Positions 45,616 to 54,743 of a stretch of 64,000 bases of DNA are shown here, piece by piece. The position numbers were made by a program, and so were the translations under genes. The first letter of the stretch is position 1. Each line of letters begins with the position of its first letter. Under the pieces are notes generated by a model. It was not told the origin of the DNA. It searched no databases and saw only the letters and a program-made list of their open reading frames with translations. This DNA is from Porphyrobacter sp. ULC335. GTDB lineage: Bacteria; Pseudomonadota; Alphaproteobacteria; Sphingomonadales; Sphingomonadaceae. The stretch lies in assembly GCF_025917005.1 (NCBI RefSeq), contig NZ_CP078091.1, forward strand, positions 1,240,001 through 1,304,000, read 5' to 3'.

Positions 45616-46122
45616 ATGGGCGATCTGCTCGACTTCTTTAACGCGTACCGGGTTCCCGCCCTGCATCTGACCAGCTTTCTCCTTCTCGGGGGAACCTGGC
45701 GGTGGGGTGGGGCCCCGGAGCGTTGGCTGATAGGCATCTTCATCGCTATAATGGTGCTGCCGACCTATGTGATATGGTGGTTCGAGCTGGGGGCCGCCGA
45801 AGTCGGCCCTTATGCGCCTGCCGTTATGCTGCTCGACATGTTGGCGGCAGCCCTGTTCATCGGCGTCGCGCTCAAGGCGAACCGCAATTACCCTTTGTGG
45901 ATTGCCGGCTTCCAGCTTGTGGCGGTCGGGGCGCATCTGGTGCGGTCAATCATCGACACGATCTCCCCCCTGGCCGTAGCGATTCTCGTTATCGGCCCGG
46001 CCTATTGCCAGCTGCTGCTGCTGCTCGGAGGGTTTATCCGCCACGCCCTGCGCGAGCGACGCTTCGGTCCCTATCGCGAATGGCGGCAGGTCACGCCTTC
46101 CGCGCGTGGGCTGCAACTCTGA
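45616..46122 (+). CDS. Hypothetical four-helix membrane protein
   Basis: 168-aa inner-membrane protein with about four to five hydrophobic segments: LTSFLLLGGTW, GIFIAIMVLPTYVIWW, LLDMLAAALFIGVAL, FQLVAVGAHLV and AILVIGPAYCQLLLLLGGF. A basic C-terminus (RHALRERRFGPYREWRQ) is probably cytoplasmic. No known domain. Four bases from the preceding gene. Confidence 0.68.
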   Translation: MGDLLDFFNAYRVPALHLTSFLLLGGTWRWGGAPERWLIGIFIAIMVLPTYVIWWFELGAAEVGPYAPAVMLLDMLAAALFIGVALKANRNYPLWIAGFQLVAVGAHLVRSIIDTISPLAVAILVIGPAYCQLLLLLGGFIRHALRERRFGPYREWRQVTPSARGLQL

Positions 46123-46184
46123 CGGTTGGGAGAGCGCCAGATGCCTGACCTAGCCCCCGCTACTCTTGGCCCCGGAACGCGCGC

Positions 46185-46607
46185 ATGCTGATGGCCGCCC
46201 TAGCCCGCGGGCGCGACGAGCCTGTCTCGCAAGAGCAGCGCACCACGACGATGATCGCCTATCTGCGCAGCGTTGTGCTCGCCCCGCCGGCAACGCACGA
46301 ACGCGGCCATGCGATCTTTGTCGACCGGCAGAGCGCCTGGCTGGGCGATGCACCCTGCGGAATCGGCACGATGGGCACGCTGGGCTTGCGAATGCGCGCC
46401 TTGCTGGGCGACGCGCTGCGCTTTGATGCGGCGGGGATCATTCTGGCGCACAGCCACCCATCGGGACATTGCCGGCCGAGCGGCTGCGACATTGCCGCCA
46501 CCCGTCGTCTGGGCGAAGTCGCCAGCGCGCTCGATATCAAGCTCATCGATCACCTGATCTTCACCACCGACGCGGTCTATTCGATGCGGGCGGGGGGCCT
46601 GCTTTGA
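46185..46607 (+). CDS. RadC-like JAB/JAMM domain protein
   Basis: 140-aa protein matching only the C-terminal JAMM part of RadC. The metal site is complete: His89 and His91 in AHSHPSG, Ser99 and Asp102 in RPSGCD. The N-terminal helix-hairpin-helix of true RadC is absent. JAMM proteins are metal-dependent hydrolases or deubiquitinase-like, but RadC has no proven activity. It is coupled to the next gene by a TTGA overlap. Lies 62 bases after the membrane-protein gene. Confidence 0.8.
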   Translation: MLMAALARGRDEPVSQEQRTTTMIAYLRSVVLAPPATHERGHAIFVDRQSAWLGDAPCGIGTMGTLGLRMRALLGDALRFDAAGIILAHSHPSGHCRPSGCDIAATRRLGEVASALDIKLIDHLIFTTDAVYSMRAGGLL

Positions 46608-46954
46608 ACGCCCCGCTGCCGACCGGGCATTTCCCCGATCCTGACGGCAGCGTGCCGCGCTTTCGCGAGGCGGGGGATCTGACGCTGGATCTGACCCACC
46701 AGGACGGGAGGGTCGATGATTGCTGGCTCGGCCTTCATCCGCGCGAATTCGCGCTGCTATGGCGCCTTGCGGAGCAGCCGGGCGAAAGGATCACAGTCGC
46801 GCCGGACAGTGACGGGGGCGCGGCGCTTCTCGCACGGATGCAGGCGAAGCTGGCGCGCGTGGGGCTCGCGCAGTTGATCGCCATGGCGGATGACGGCATT
46901 TACTTCCTTGACGCCCCGCCAGCCTCCTCGCTTTCGCGCATCGCCGGGCGCTAG
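46604..46954 (+). CDS. Winged-helix (OmpR/PhoB C-terminal-like) protein
   Basis: 116-aa protein beginning with TTG that overlaps the stop of the RadC-like gene. DLTLDLTHQDGRVDD followed by LHPREFALLWRLAEQPGE resembles the first half of an OmpR-type winged helix, and LLARMQAKLARVG followed by DDGIYFLD the recognition helix and wing. No receiver domain is attached. Possibly the DNA-binding output of this cluster. Moderate certainty, because the match is by pattern only. Confidence 0.62.
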   Translation: MNAPLPTGHFPDPDGSVPRFREAGDLTLDLTHQDGRVDDCWLGLHPREFALLWRLAEQPGERITVAPDSDGGAALLARMQAKLARVGLAQLIAMADDGIYFLDAPPASSLSRIAGR

Positions 46955-47026
46955 CACGGCTCTGGACAGAGGGCGGCTGTTCGGTCAATCTTGCCCAGTC
47001 ACAGAGAACACAGGGATCATACCACC

Positions 47027-47845
47027 ATGTCGGCCACCGCCACCACGATCGCCAATGATCGCGTCGCCATCACCCTTGGCGAAGACGGCGTCGCCGAAGT
47101 CCGCTTCGTGCGGGGCGACAAGATGAATGCGCTCGATCCCGAGATGTTTCAGCGGATCATCGAGGCGGGCAGCGTGCTCCAGCGGATGAAGGGCCTGCGC
47201 GCGGTCGTGCTGTCGGGTGAGGGCCGCGCCTTTTGCGCCGGGCTCGATCTGTCGAACTTCTCGCGCAAGGTGCCCGAGGATGAGCCGAGCCTGACCGAAC
47301 GCACCTATGGCAACGCCAACCGTCCGCAGCAGGTGGCAATGCAGTGGCGCAAGCTGCCCGTGCCCGTCATCGCCGCCATCCACGGCGTGTGCTTTGGCGG
47401 GGGCCTCCAGATCGCCAGCGGCGCGGATATACGCATCGTCCACCCTGCCACGCGCATGGCGATCATGGAAATGAAGTGGGGCCTCGTCCCCGACATGGGC
47501 GGCTATGTGCTGTGGCGCGGGCTGGTGCGCGATGATGTGCTGCGCGAACTGATCTACACCAACCGCGAGTTCTCGGGCGACGAGGCGCAGGCTCTCGGTC
47601 TTGCGACCCATGTCGACGAGAACCCGCGCGAGCGCGCGCTCGCCATTGCCCGCCAGATCGCGCTCAAGAACCCCCATGCGATCCGCGCCGCCAAGCGGCT
47701 CCAGGCCGGGATGTGGGAGCGCGAGACCGATGCAATCCTGCTGGAAGAAAGCATCGAACAGCACGGCATCATGCGCAGCCGCAATCAGGTCGAAGCGGTG
47801 ATGGCCGAAATGGAGCGCCGCAAGCCGAACTTCGAAGACCTGTGA
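47027..47845 (+). CDS. Crotonase/enoyl-CoA hydratase family protein
   Basis: 272-aa CoA-ester enzyme. The oxyanion-hole segments are seen as GEGRAFCAGLDLSNF and HGVCFGGGLQIASGADIRI; the region MAIMEMKWGLVPDMGG carries the acidic residue expected for hydratase or isomerase chemistry. The start MSATATT is preferred. Substrate unknown; a beta-oxidation role is plausible. Confidence 0.87.
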   Translation: MSATATTIANDRVAITLGEDGVAEVRFVRGDKMNALDPEMFQRIIEAGSVLQRMKGLRAVVLSGEGRAFCAGLDLSNFSRKVPEDEPSLTERTYGNANRPQQVAMQWRKLPVPVIAAIHGVCFGGGLQIASGADIRIVHPATRMAIMEMKWGLVPDMGGYVLWRGLVRDDVLRELIYTNREFSGDEAQALGLATHVDENPRERALAIARQIALKNPHAIRAAKRLQAGMWERETDAILLEESIEQHGIMRSRNQVEAVMAEMERRKPNFEDL

Positions 47846-48001
47846 ACCCTGGGCCGCTTGTTCCTTCCGGGAATCCTCCACCCGCCCTAGGGTGAAGCCA
47901 TCCGGGCTATGGCTTCCTTGGCCCAGGCGTCATCAGAGGCGATCACCGTCAGCAATCGGGCCGCAAGCTTAAGAGCCGGCGGCGGTACGAATGTCCCCGC
48001 G

Positions 48002-48715
48002 CTACTTGGCCGAGGCAGCCGCGCTTTGCTCGGCTTCGTATTGCGCCTGCCGGGCATGGGCGCCGATGTAGCCGGGATCGAAGGTGCCGAGGATGACGTA
48101 CTGGCCATCCTCCTGCCGTTGCAACACGGCAAACTCGCCCTCGCTGAGGCGCTGGCCTGTCGCGAAATAGATGTTGCCGATGTGGCTGACCATCACCGTG
48201 TTGTCCTTTGCTCCCCGCGGGATGTCGGCCAGCAGGGCATTCAGCTCCTGGCCGGAGACCGTCACGGTCCGTTCGGCGGTGTTGTCATGGTGCATCAGTC
48301 GCGGTTCGATCTCGTAGCGGTCAAACATGAACCGCGCGGTCTCGGTCGCGCGGCACATCTCGCTGGAAAGAACGCGGCCAATCGGCCAGCCGAGCGCGCG
48401 GATCGCCACGCCGGTTTCCGCCGCTCCCGCTACCCCCGCAGGCGAAAGGTTGCGCTGCGCGCTGCAATCATTGGCCGGACGATCATAGTCATCCCCGCGC
48501 GAGGGCACATTGGTGCGTTCATGCCGCATCAGGATCACGAGGCCACCGGCGCGCAGCTGATCGCTCAGATCCTTGGTGGACATTGCGCGGTTCTCAAGCG
48601 TCGCCACCGGTTGCGGGCGTTCGGCCGCTGGCGGTGCGGGAGCCTGTGCCGACTGGGCCAGCAACGGCGCGGAAAGAGCGAGTGCGAGGCCCGCGAAGGC
48701 AAGAGCGATGCGCAT
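48002..48715 (-). CDS. Exported histidine phosphatase family protein
   Basis: 237-aa phosphatase with a Sec signal (MRIALAFAGLALALSAPLLA). The phosphohistidine motif is LMRHERTN, i.e. RHE instead of the usual RHG. The second His is in MVSHIGNIY, and the Arg-containing SSEMCRATETARF matches the branch 1 motif. Probably periplasmic. Substrate unknown. Confidence 0.83.
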   Translation of the reverse strand: MRIALAFAGLALALSAPLLAQSAQAPAPPAAERPQPVATLENRAMSTKDLSDQLRAGGLVILMRHERTNVPSRGDDYDRPANDCSAQRNLSPAGVAGAAETGVAIRALGWPIGRVLSSEMCRATETARFMFDRYEIEPRLMHHDNTAERTVTVSGQELNALLADIPRGAKDNTVMVSHIGNIYFATGQRLSEGEFAVLQRQEDGQYVILGTFDPGYIGAHARQAQYEAEQSAAASAK

Positions 48716-48833
48716 GAGATACTGTCTCCCGATTGTTTGCGCAGGGTTTGCCGTGCTTTATTGCCGCTTACAAGAGCGACTGCGCGGAAAGCTTCCCGCG
48801 CACCTCATGCGGACAGTCACTCTCGCTGTGCCG

Positions 48834-49625
48834 CTACCCGAACACTGCCACGCATTGCAGCCCGTCAAGCACCTGACGGCCCTCCGCATCCCACAAGCGC
48901 AGCCGTTCCGAAGAATAGCCGGCGTCCGCATGCTGGCTGGCATTTTCGGCCAGATACCAGCCATCCTTCGACCGGCTCTCCGGGTCGAGCACGTTGAATG
49001 ACCAGTTGATCGAGCTGATCGGCCCCTGCCGCACCATCGCCCGCATCGCGCCGGGTGGCATAACGTCGCCCATCAGCACCAGCTTGGACACCGGGTCGAG
49101 TTCATGCGCCTCGGTCAACCGCGCCCAGCGCCGCACGGTCGCGCCGCGATCGGTGCCTTTGGTCTGGCCGTGGCGCAGTTCGAAGTTCTTGGCGACGAAG
49201 CTGGGCGCGAAGCTGTGAGTGACTGCCTCATTATCCTCGGGCGGGCCGGGCCAGTCCTCTGGCAGGGCGGAAGGATGCACGGCATTGGCCTCGCGCCCTT
49301 CGCCGAATAGCCAGAAGGCGGTCAGGGCCACCTTGCCGTCGCAGACGATCTCGCTGCGCAGCTGGGTGACGTTGCGGCCCTGACGGATGATCTGGGCGGA
49401 AAGCTCGATCTCCTCGCCCACCGGCGCGACGAAGGCGACCTGACCGGCACGCAGCGGCGGCAGGCCGGGGAAGGCGCGCACCGCCATGGTATAGGCCACC
49501 AGCGCCGAGGCTCCGCCATAGAGCGTGCGGCCCTGCATCCAGTCGGCGGCATAGGTCAGGCGAGCGGGGCCGGGCTGGCCGGTGACAGGTGCGAGCAGGC
49601 TGGCGATGGTCATGCCGCCAGACAT
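48834..49625 (-). CDS. Acyl-CoA thioesterase family protein (double hotdog, TesB-like)
   Basis: 263-aa protein with two hotdog-fold halves: TYAADWMQGRTLYGGASAL begins the first, and DPVSKLVLMGDVMPPGAM followed by NWSFNVLDPESRSKDGWYL the second. The pattern fits the acyl-CoA thioesterase II superfamily (4HBT_3). It probably hydrolyses medium-chain acyl-CoA. Stand-alone gene; 118 bases separate it from the histidine phosphatase. Confidence 0.83.
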   Translation of the reverse strand: MSGGMTIASLLAPVTGQPGPARLTYAADWMQGRTLYGGASALVAYTMAVRAFPGLPPLRAGQVAFVAPVGEEIELSAQIIRQGRNVTQLRSEIVCDGKVALTAFWLFGEGREANAVHPSALPEDWPGPPEDNEAVTHSFAPSFVAKNFELRHGQTKGTDRGATVRRWARLTEAHELDPVSKLVLMGDVMPPGAMRAMVRQGPISSINWSFNVLDPESRSKDGWYLAENASQHADAGYSSERLRLWDAEGRQVLDGLQCVAVFG

Positions 49626-49751
49626 GGCGCGGCCCGCGCGTTCCGTCCAGACTGACGTTGCGTAAGGTCGCCCAGCAATCTCGCATTGCCTTTGCCCCGC
49701 CGAATCGCTAGTGCGCCGCTTCCCTTCGAGGCCCCGTGCCCCGGAAGGCTC

Positions 49752-49825
49752 GGCCCGATGGCGGAGTGGTTACGCAGAGGACTGCAAATCCTTGCACGCC
49801 GGTTCGATTCCGGCTCGGGCCTCCA
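49752..49825 (+). tRNA. tRNA-Cys (GCA anticodon)
   Basis: Folds as a complete tRNA: acceptor GGCCCGA/TCGGGCC, anticodon stem-loop GAGGA-CTGCAAA-TCCTT with anticodon GCA, T-arm GCCGG-TTCGATT-CCGGC, discriminator T (expected for Cys) and encoded CCA. Confidence 0.96.
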
Positions 49826-50012
49826 CCTTTCATGCATATAGCCCCGAAGTCGCCCACTCTCTTGCAGAGGGCGCGGCGCGATAGCCGGCTGGACGGTGCG
49901 GCAGGTTCTGTCCGACACCTTGTCTCGAACACCTACGGAACAGTGCGTGGGTGGCGCAGGCCAACCCAAGCAGATAGCTTTTGCCCCTTAGGTTGCAGCC
50001 CGAGGGTCGATC

Positions 50013-50879
50013 ATGACGGTTGCGGTAAACTGTAATGCCAGAATCATCGGCGGCATCCCCCGCTTTGGCGATCTCGACAATTATTCGGGAAGCTTCGGTT
50101 TCCAGTGGAACAAGTTTGATCGGACCCAGCTGCACCGGCACAGCTCCGAGATGTTCTGGCACTTGACTGGCTGGACGCCCGCGGAACTGGTCGGCATCGA
50201 CCTGCTTGAGGCGGGGGCAGGCGCTGGACGGCTCAGCCGGGTGATCCTGCAAGAGACCGAGGCCAATCTCTACGCGCTCGACTATTCGTCCGCTGTCGAA
50301 GCGAACATGCGATCCAATGGCAGCATCGCGCCGGAACGCTTCCACCTGTGCCAGGCCAGCATCTACGACATGCCCTATCCCGACGAATCCTTCGACAAGG
50401 TGCTCTGCCGCGGGGTGCTGCAACACACGCCGGACTTTGCCCAATCGGTGCGCGCGCTGGTCTCCAAGGCGAAGCACGGCGGGCAGATCGTTGTCGATTT
50501 CTACGAGATCCGCGGCTGGTGGACCAAGGTGAACGCCAAATACATGCTGCGGCCTTTCACCAGGCGCATGTCCAACGACCGGCTGCTAGGGCTCATTGAT
50601 CGCAATCTCGACTGGATGATGGCCGTGCACGACACGTTGGTGAAAACGCCGCTGCGCCATCTCACCCGCTTTTTGCCACTGGTCGACATCGCAGGAACCT
50701 TTCCGCCGGACCTGACACCGGCGGAGCGTCGCGAGTGGGCGCTTCTGGACACCTTCGATATGTTCTCGCCCGAATTCGACAATCCGCAGAGGACCAGGAG
50801 CGTCGTAAGGATGTTCGAACAGGCCGGGTGCGAGGTTACCTTCTCGGCCCCCGGGATCGTCCGGGCCTTCAGGCGATAG
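50013..50879 (+). CDS. Class I SAM-dependent methyltransferase
   Basis: 288-aa methyltransferase. The SAM loop is LLEAGAGAGRLSRVI, the acidic strand-2 end is ALDYSSAVEANM, and motif IV is VLCRGVLQHTPDF. The C-terminal 120 residues are substrate-specific and include a Trp/Arg-rich region. It lies alone between tRNA-Cys and tRNA-Thr, a typical spot for acquired genes. Substrate unknown; possibly a lipid or sugar modification. Confidence 0.84.
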   Translation: MTVAVNCNARIIGGIPRFGDLDNYSGSFGFQWNKFDRTQLHRHSSEMFWHLTGWTPAELVGIDLLEAGAGAGRLSRVILQETEANLYALDYSSAVEANMRSNGSIAPERFHLCQASIYDMPYPDESFDKVLCRGVLQHTPDFAQSVRALVSKAKHGGQIVVDFYEIRGWWTKVNAKYMLRPFTRRMSNDRLLGLIDRNLDWMMAVHDTLVKTPLRHLTRFLPLVDIAGTFPPDLTPAERREWALLDTFDMFSPEFDNPQRTRSVVRMFEQAGCEVTFSAPGIVRAFRR

Positions 50880-50965
50880 CGCAGTCCTGGCCGTTCAGCC
50901 TGTGCGCAGAATGGAAACTTTGCATTGCACGCGCGCCAAACGCGAATTAGGGCGCACCCAAGAGT

Positions 50966-51041
50966 GCCGCTTTAGCTCAGTCGGTAGAGCACATCATTCG
51001 TAATGATGGGGTCACGTGTTCGAGTCACGTAAGCGGCACCA
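50966..51041 (+). tRNA. tRNA-Thr (CGT anticodon)
   Basis: Acceptor GCCGCTT/AAGCGGC, D-arm GCTC/GAGC, anticodon stem CATCA/TGATG with loop TTCGTAA (anticodon CGT), T-arm CACGTG-region closing on TTCGAGT, discriminator A and encoded CCA. Confidence 0.95.
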
Positions 51042-51145
51042 CCTTCCTGTTCCCCCACATCGCTGAGACGGAAATCATCGCCAACGTCTATGCGCTGTTC
51101 GACCTCACCCTGGCCGACATTGAATTGCTGGAGGCCAATATATGA
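51042..51145 (+). pseudogene. Coding remnant directly after tRNA-Thr
   Basis: From the tRNA end a frame without start reads a plausible protein C-terminus, with HIAETEIIANVYALFDL and TLADIELLEANI before a TGA at 51143-51145. This resembles the tail of large DNA methylase/restriction enzymes of the Eco57I type, though only weakly. It would be a gene truncated by the tRNA end, as left by loss of an integrated element. Short, so uncertain. Confidence 0.35.
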
Positions 51146-51170
51146 GCGGTGCGCTGGGTACGGGCGACAC

Positions 51171-51845
51171 GTGAGGCGTTCGATGGCGGCGTCGGCGTTG
51201 CTCGCCATACTGGGCGTGGGGGTGTCCATTGCCAACGCCGCAACCGGCCCCCTGTGTGGCACGGGCAAGAATTCGGCCATCTGCTTTGCGTCGGTTGACC
51301 GGGGCGGCAAGCTTTCGACCGATGAACGGGAAAAGCTCGCTGCCGCCGCGCCGGTTGCGATCGACATCGTCAGCTCGCGCCAATTCGCCGCAGAACTTGC
51401 CGCGTTTCACGCCGCACTGCCGCTGCGCTGGGTGAAGGAGAACCGTTACTGGCGCGGCTTTGATCCGGTCGAAGCCCCCAAAGCGATCCGGGCGGCGTTC
51501 GCAGGATTGCATATTGATACAAGGGGGGGCTTGCGGGCGCGCAGAAGCGCCGCGTTCGGCGGCAATCTCGCCTATGAAGGCAGCACCGACAGGCGCACCG
51601 GCGAGCGGTTCATTATGCTCAATCGCTATCGGCTGGACAGGCCATTGGGTGGGCTGGTGAGCACTTATGTGCACGAAGCGGCGCACAAGGGCGGCTATTC
51701 GCATCGCGGTGGCCAGACCCCGGACCAGAAATGCGAGCCGCCCTATGTCATGGCGCAACTTGCCCGGAAACTGGCCGAGCCAGACAAATGGGCAAGCTTT
51801 GTCATGGGCAAGAATGCGTGCCGTTTCTGGCGGGAGGCGCGCTGA
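51171..51845 (+). CDS. Exported protein with HExxH zinc-protease-like motif
   Basis: 224-aa protein with an N-terminal signal (MRRSMAASALLAILGVGVSIANA from a GTG start). Near the C-terminus VHEAAHKGGYSH (HExxH at 168-172, a further His at 178) resembles a gluzincin/metzincin-like metal site. Four Cys in the mature part (CGTG, CFA, KCEPP, ACRFW) could form disulfides. No family recognised. It sits alone between a tRNA-associated remnant and a convergent TonB receptor, and could be a secreted peptidase; inference only. Confidence 0.6.
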   Translation: MRRSMAASALLAILGVGVSIANAATGPLCGTGKNSAICFASVDRGGKLSTDEREKLAAAAPVAIDIVSSRQFAAELAAFHAALPLRWVKENRYWRGFDPVEAPKAIRAAFAGLHIDTRGGLRARRSAAFGGNLAYEGSTDRRTGERFIMLNRYRLDRPLGGLVSTYVHEAAHKGGYSHRGGQTPDQKCEPPYVMAQLARKLAEPDKWASFVMGKNACRFWREAR

Positions 51846-51965
51846 TCTTTGGCTGGTCCTTGCGGGTCGCTGGAAGGCGTGCGCGGTAGTTTCTCTTCGC
51901 AGGATCTGGCGGCAGCAGACGGTATACCCCGCTTGCCGCCGCCTTGATCGCCCGCCGCCAGAGCC

Positions 51966-54743
51966 TCAGAACGCGAAGCTGATCCTGCCGTAAAGGAACC
52001 GTCCGTTGAAGCCGAAAGGCGAGAAGGACGAGAAGGGCAGGAAGTAGTTATTGACCGACAGGTTGCCCGGCTGGTTCGTGACCGGATCGGTGGCGCGGCC
52101 GACCGGGTTGGTGGTCGGATAGACGTCGAACAAGTTGTTCGCGCCGAAGGCCAGCTCGACACCATCGGCAAAGGTGCCTTCGGGGCGAATCCGGAATTCG
52201 AGATCGGTGACCCAGCGCGGCGCGAGCAGCACGTCGTTGATCGGCGTGGCACCGGCGGAGAACACCTCGCCGAAGCGGTTGGTGCGCAGGGTCGTGCTCA
52301 GCCAGCCCCACTCCCAGTCCGCGCCGAGGTTGATGCGATCCTTGGGCTGGCCGCGCTCGATGCGCAGGGATTCGAGTCGCCCGAACAGATCGATCCCGGG
52401 CACCTGCGCCAGATCCCCCGGGGTGCTGCGCCGCCCGGTGATGTCGATATCGTTCCGGTTGTACCCTGCGGTCAGCGACAGCGTGCCGAGATCGCCAAGG
52501 CCGGTGCGATAGGTTGCGATGGCATCGAAACCGCGGGTGCGGGTGTCGATCCCGTTGAAGAAGAACCGCGCCGCCGAAATGCTGGTGAAGCCCGCATCAT
52601 TGAGAATCTGCGCGATCCCGCGGCCCGGATTGGTGCCGGTGGGCGCGCCCGCCGCATCGCGGTTGGCGGTGAGGTTGTCGGTCAGCACGATCCGGTCGTC
52701 GATATCGATCTGGTAGTAATCGAAGGTGATATTGAGCCCGTCGATCCGGTCGAACACTGCGCCCGCCGACCACGAGAACGATTTCTCGGCCTTGAGCGGG
52801 CTTGCGCCGAGTGCGACCGCCACCGGGTTGTTGACCGGCAGTGTCACGGCATCGACCAGCACGCCGCCGATGTTGTTGGTGGCCGCGGCAGCGAAGAACT
52901 GCTGCTGGAGCGAAGGTGCGCGGAAGCCGGTCGACAGCGCGCCGCGCAGGGCGAAGCCATCAACCAGTTCAAGCCGGCTCGCCAGCTTGCCGTTCAAGGT
53001 CGAACCGAAATCGGAGTAATCTTCGAAGCGGCCTGCGACCTGGACGTTCCAGCCCGAGGTCAGATCGGCATCAAGTTCGGCATAGAGCGAGACGTTCTCG
53101 CGCGAGTTCGGCGTGGTGACGTTCACGCCGCCGATCACCGGCTGGAAGCCCGGGAACACCTGTGCGCCCGGCGCGGCAAAGGCGGTTGCGCCCGAGCCGG
53201 TGATGAACGAGTTGTTCGTACCCACGCGCACCGGACCGGCGCGGTAGCTGTCCGGCTCGCCGGCGGTGAGCTGGTATTCCTCGCGCCGCCATTCGGTCCC
53301 GAATGACAGGGTCAGTTCCTCGATCCCGCTCACTTCGATGTCGCGGCTGATGCCAAGGTTGGCGATCAGCTGGCTATAGGCGATGGCGCCGGCATCGAAT
53401 TCGGTCGGGCTCGCTGCGCCGAGCGAAGCGTTGAGCGTGTCGGTGATGAAGAACTCGGTCTCGTTCTCGCCGTAGGACATCGAAAGGTCCCAGTTCCAGC
53501 CGCCGAAGTCGCCCTCAAGCCCGCCGACGATGGCGAGATCCTTGGTGTCGGTGTTGATCAGCGGCAGGAAACCGTCGGGATAGATCGCCAGCACGTTGCG
53601 GTTGTCGGCAGCGCGGCGATAGAAGCCAGCCGACTCCGCTTCGCGCGTGCCGTAGGTGCCGAAGGCATAGAACGACACCTGATCGTCAAGCGGCATCCCC
53701 ATGTTGACGACGATGTTGAGATCCTCGGTCTTGGGATCGCCATAGCGGTGATAGCGCCGGTCAAGCGTCAGCTCGCGCGGGTCGAGCGCGCCGGATTGGG
53801 AATAATTGCGCCGCGGATCGTAACCGGCGCGGTTGGTGTCGTTACGGTCGCGGTATTCGGCGGTGATGTTGACGAAGCCTTCAGCGCCGAGCGGAAGGCC
53901 GATATTGCCCGAGACGGTGAGAACCTCGCCATCGGTGACCTTGAGGTCGCGCCCGGTGCCCGTCAGCTGCAACTGGCCGTCGGGCGTCAGGGTCGGCGTT
54001 TGCCCTGCGGTACCGTTGACGCCGGTGATTTCCTGCACTCCGTCGATGCGGGTGTTGAAGCCGCCGTAATTGACGAAGAAACGACCGCCTTCGTGCGAAT
54101 CATTGAGCTGGAAGTTGATCACACCGGCAATCGCGTCCGAGCCATATTGCGCTGCCGCGCCATCGCGCAGCACTTCCACGCGGCCGATCGAGGAGGCGGG
54201 AATCTGATTGAGGTCAACCGCGGTGCTGCCGCGCCCGACCGAGCCATTGAGGTTGAGCAGAGCAGCGACGTGACGGCGCTTGCCGTTGATCAGCACCAGC
54301 GTCTGGTCAGGTCCGAGCCCGCGCAGGGTTGCAGGGCGGATCGCGTCCGTGCCATCGGTGATCGAAGGCTGGGGGAAGTTCAGCGAAGGCACCAGGTCAC
54401 GCAGCACGCGCGCGGTTTCGGTCAGGCCCGACTGGCGAATCTGTTCGTCCGAAATGACGTCGATGGGCACCGGGCTTTCCGAGACGGTGCGGTTCGAGCG
54501 CCGCGTGCCGGTGACGATCAGCACATTGCCGCTGTCCTCCACCTCGTCCACGACCTCGGTGGCTGCCTGCTGTGCAATGCCCAACAAGGCTTGCGAGGTG
54601 ACACTCACATCAATGACCGGATCGGATGCTTCAGCGTCGCTATTGCCAGCGGCATGGGCGGAAGTGGCGCCCATCGCGGCCAACAGGGCCCCGCCAAGAG
54701 CGATCGACGAGCCGGACTGAAGAATATTCTGGATCTTACGCAT
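51966..54743 (-). CDS. TonB-dependent receptor
   Basis: Outer-membrane transporter of 925 aa. Signal peptide (IALGGALLAAMGATSAHA), an N-terminal plug (VLIVTGTRRSNRTVSESPV as a TonB box-like region, then RDGAAAQYGSDAIAGVINF), and a C-terminal 22-strand barrel ending in RISFAF with the terminal Phe typical of outer-membrane proteins. The start MRKIQNIL follows AAGGGG. Substrate unknown; a 557-base upstream region carries a palindrome. Confidence 0.93.
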   Translation of the reverse strand: MRKIQNILQSGSSIALGGALLAAMGATSAHAAGNSDAEASDPVIDVSVTSQALLGIAQQAATEVVDEVEDSGNVLIVTGTRRSNRTVSESPVPIDVISDEQIRQSGLTETARVLRDLVPSLNFPQPSITDGTDAIRPATLRGLGPDQTLVLINGKRRHVAALLNLNGSVGRGSTAVDLNQIPASSIGRVEVLRDGAAAQYGSDAIAGVINFQLNDSHEGGRFFVNYGGFNTRIDGVQEITGVNGTAGQTPTLTPDGQLQLTGTGRDLKVTDGEVLTVSGNIGLPLGAEGFVNITAEYRDRNDTNRAGYDPRRNYSQSGALDPRELTLDRRYHRYGDPKTEDLNIVVNMGMPLDDQVSFYAFGTYGTREAESAGFYRRAADNRNVLAIYPDGFLPLINTDTKDLAIVGGLEGDFGGWNWDLSMSYGENETEFFITDTLNASLGAASPTEFDAGAIAYSQLIANLGISRDIEVSGIEELTLSFGTEWRREEYQLTAGEPDSYRAGPVRVGTNNSFITGSGATAFAAPGAQVFPGFQPVIGGVNVTTPNSRENVSLYAELDADLTSGWNVQVAGRFEDYSDFGSTLNGKLASRLELVDGFALRGALSTGFRAPSLQQQFFAAAATNNIGGVLVDAVTLPVNNPVAVALGASPLKAEKSFSWSAGAVFDRIDGLNITFDYYQIDIDDRIVLTDNLTANRDAAGAPTGTNPGRGIAQILNDAGFTSISAARFFFNGIDTRTRGFDAIATYRTGLGDLGTLSLTAGYNRNDIDITGRRSTPGDLAQVPGIDLFGRLESLRIERGQPKDRINLGADWEWGWLSTTLRTNRFGEVFSAGATPINDVLLAPRWVTDLEFRIRPEGTFADGVELAFGANNLFDVYPTTNPVGRATDPVTNQPGNLSVNNYFLPFSSFSPFGFNGRFLYGRISFAF

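Noticed and set aside
47894-47916. Perfect 8-bp hairpin GAAGCCAT/ATGGCTTC
   Set aside because: No T-run and no clear role; kept only as a possible weak terminator after the crotonase gene.
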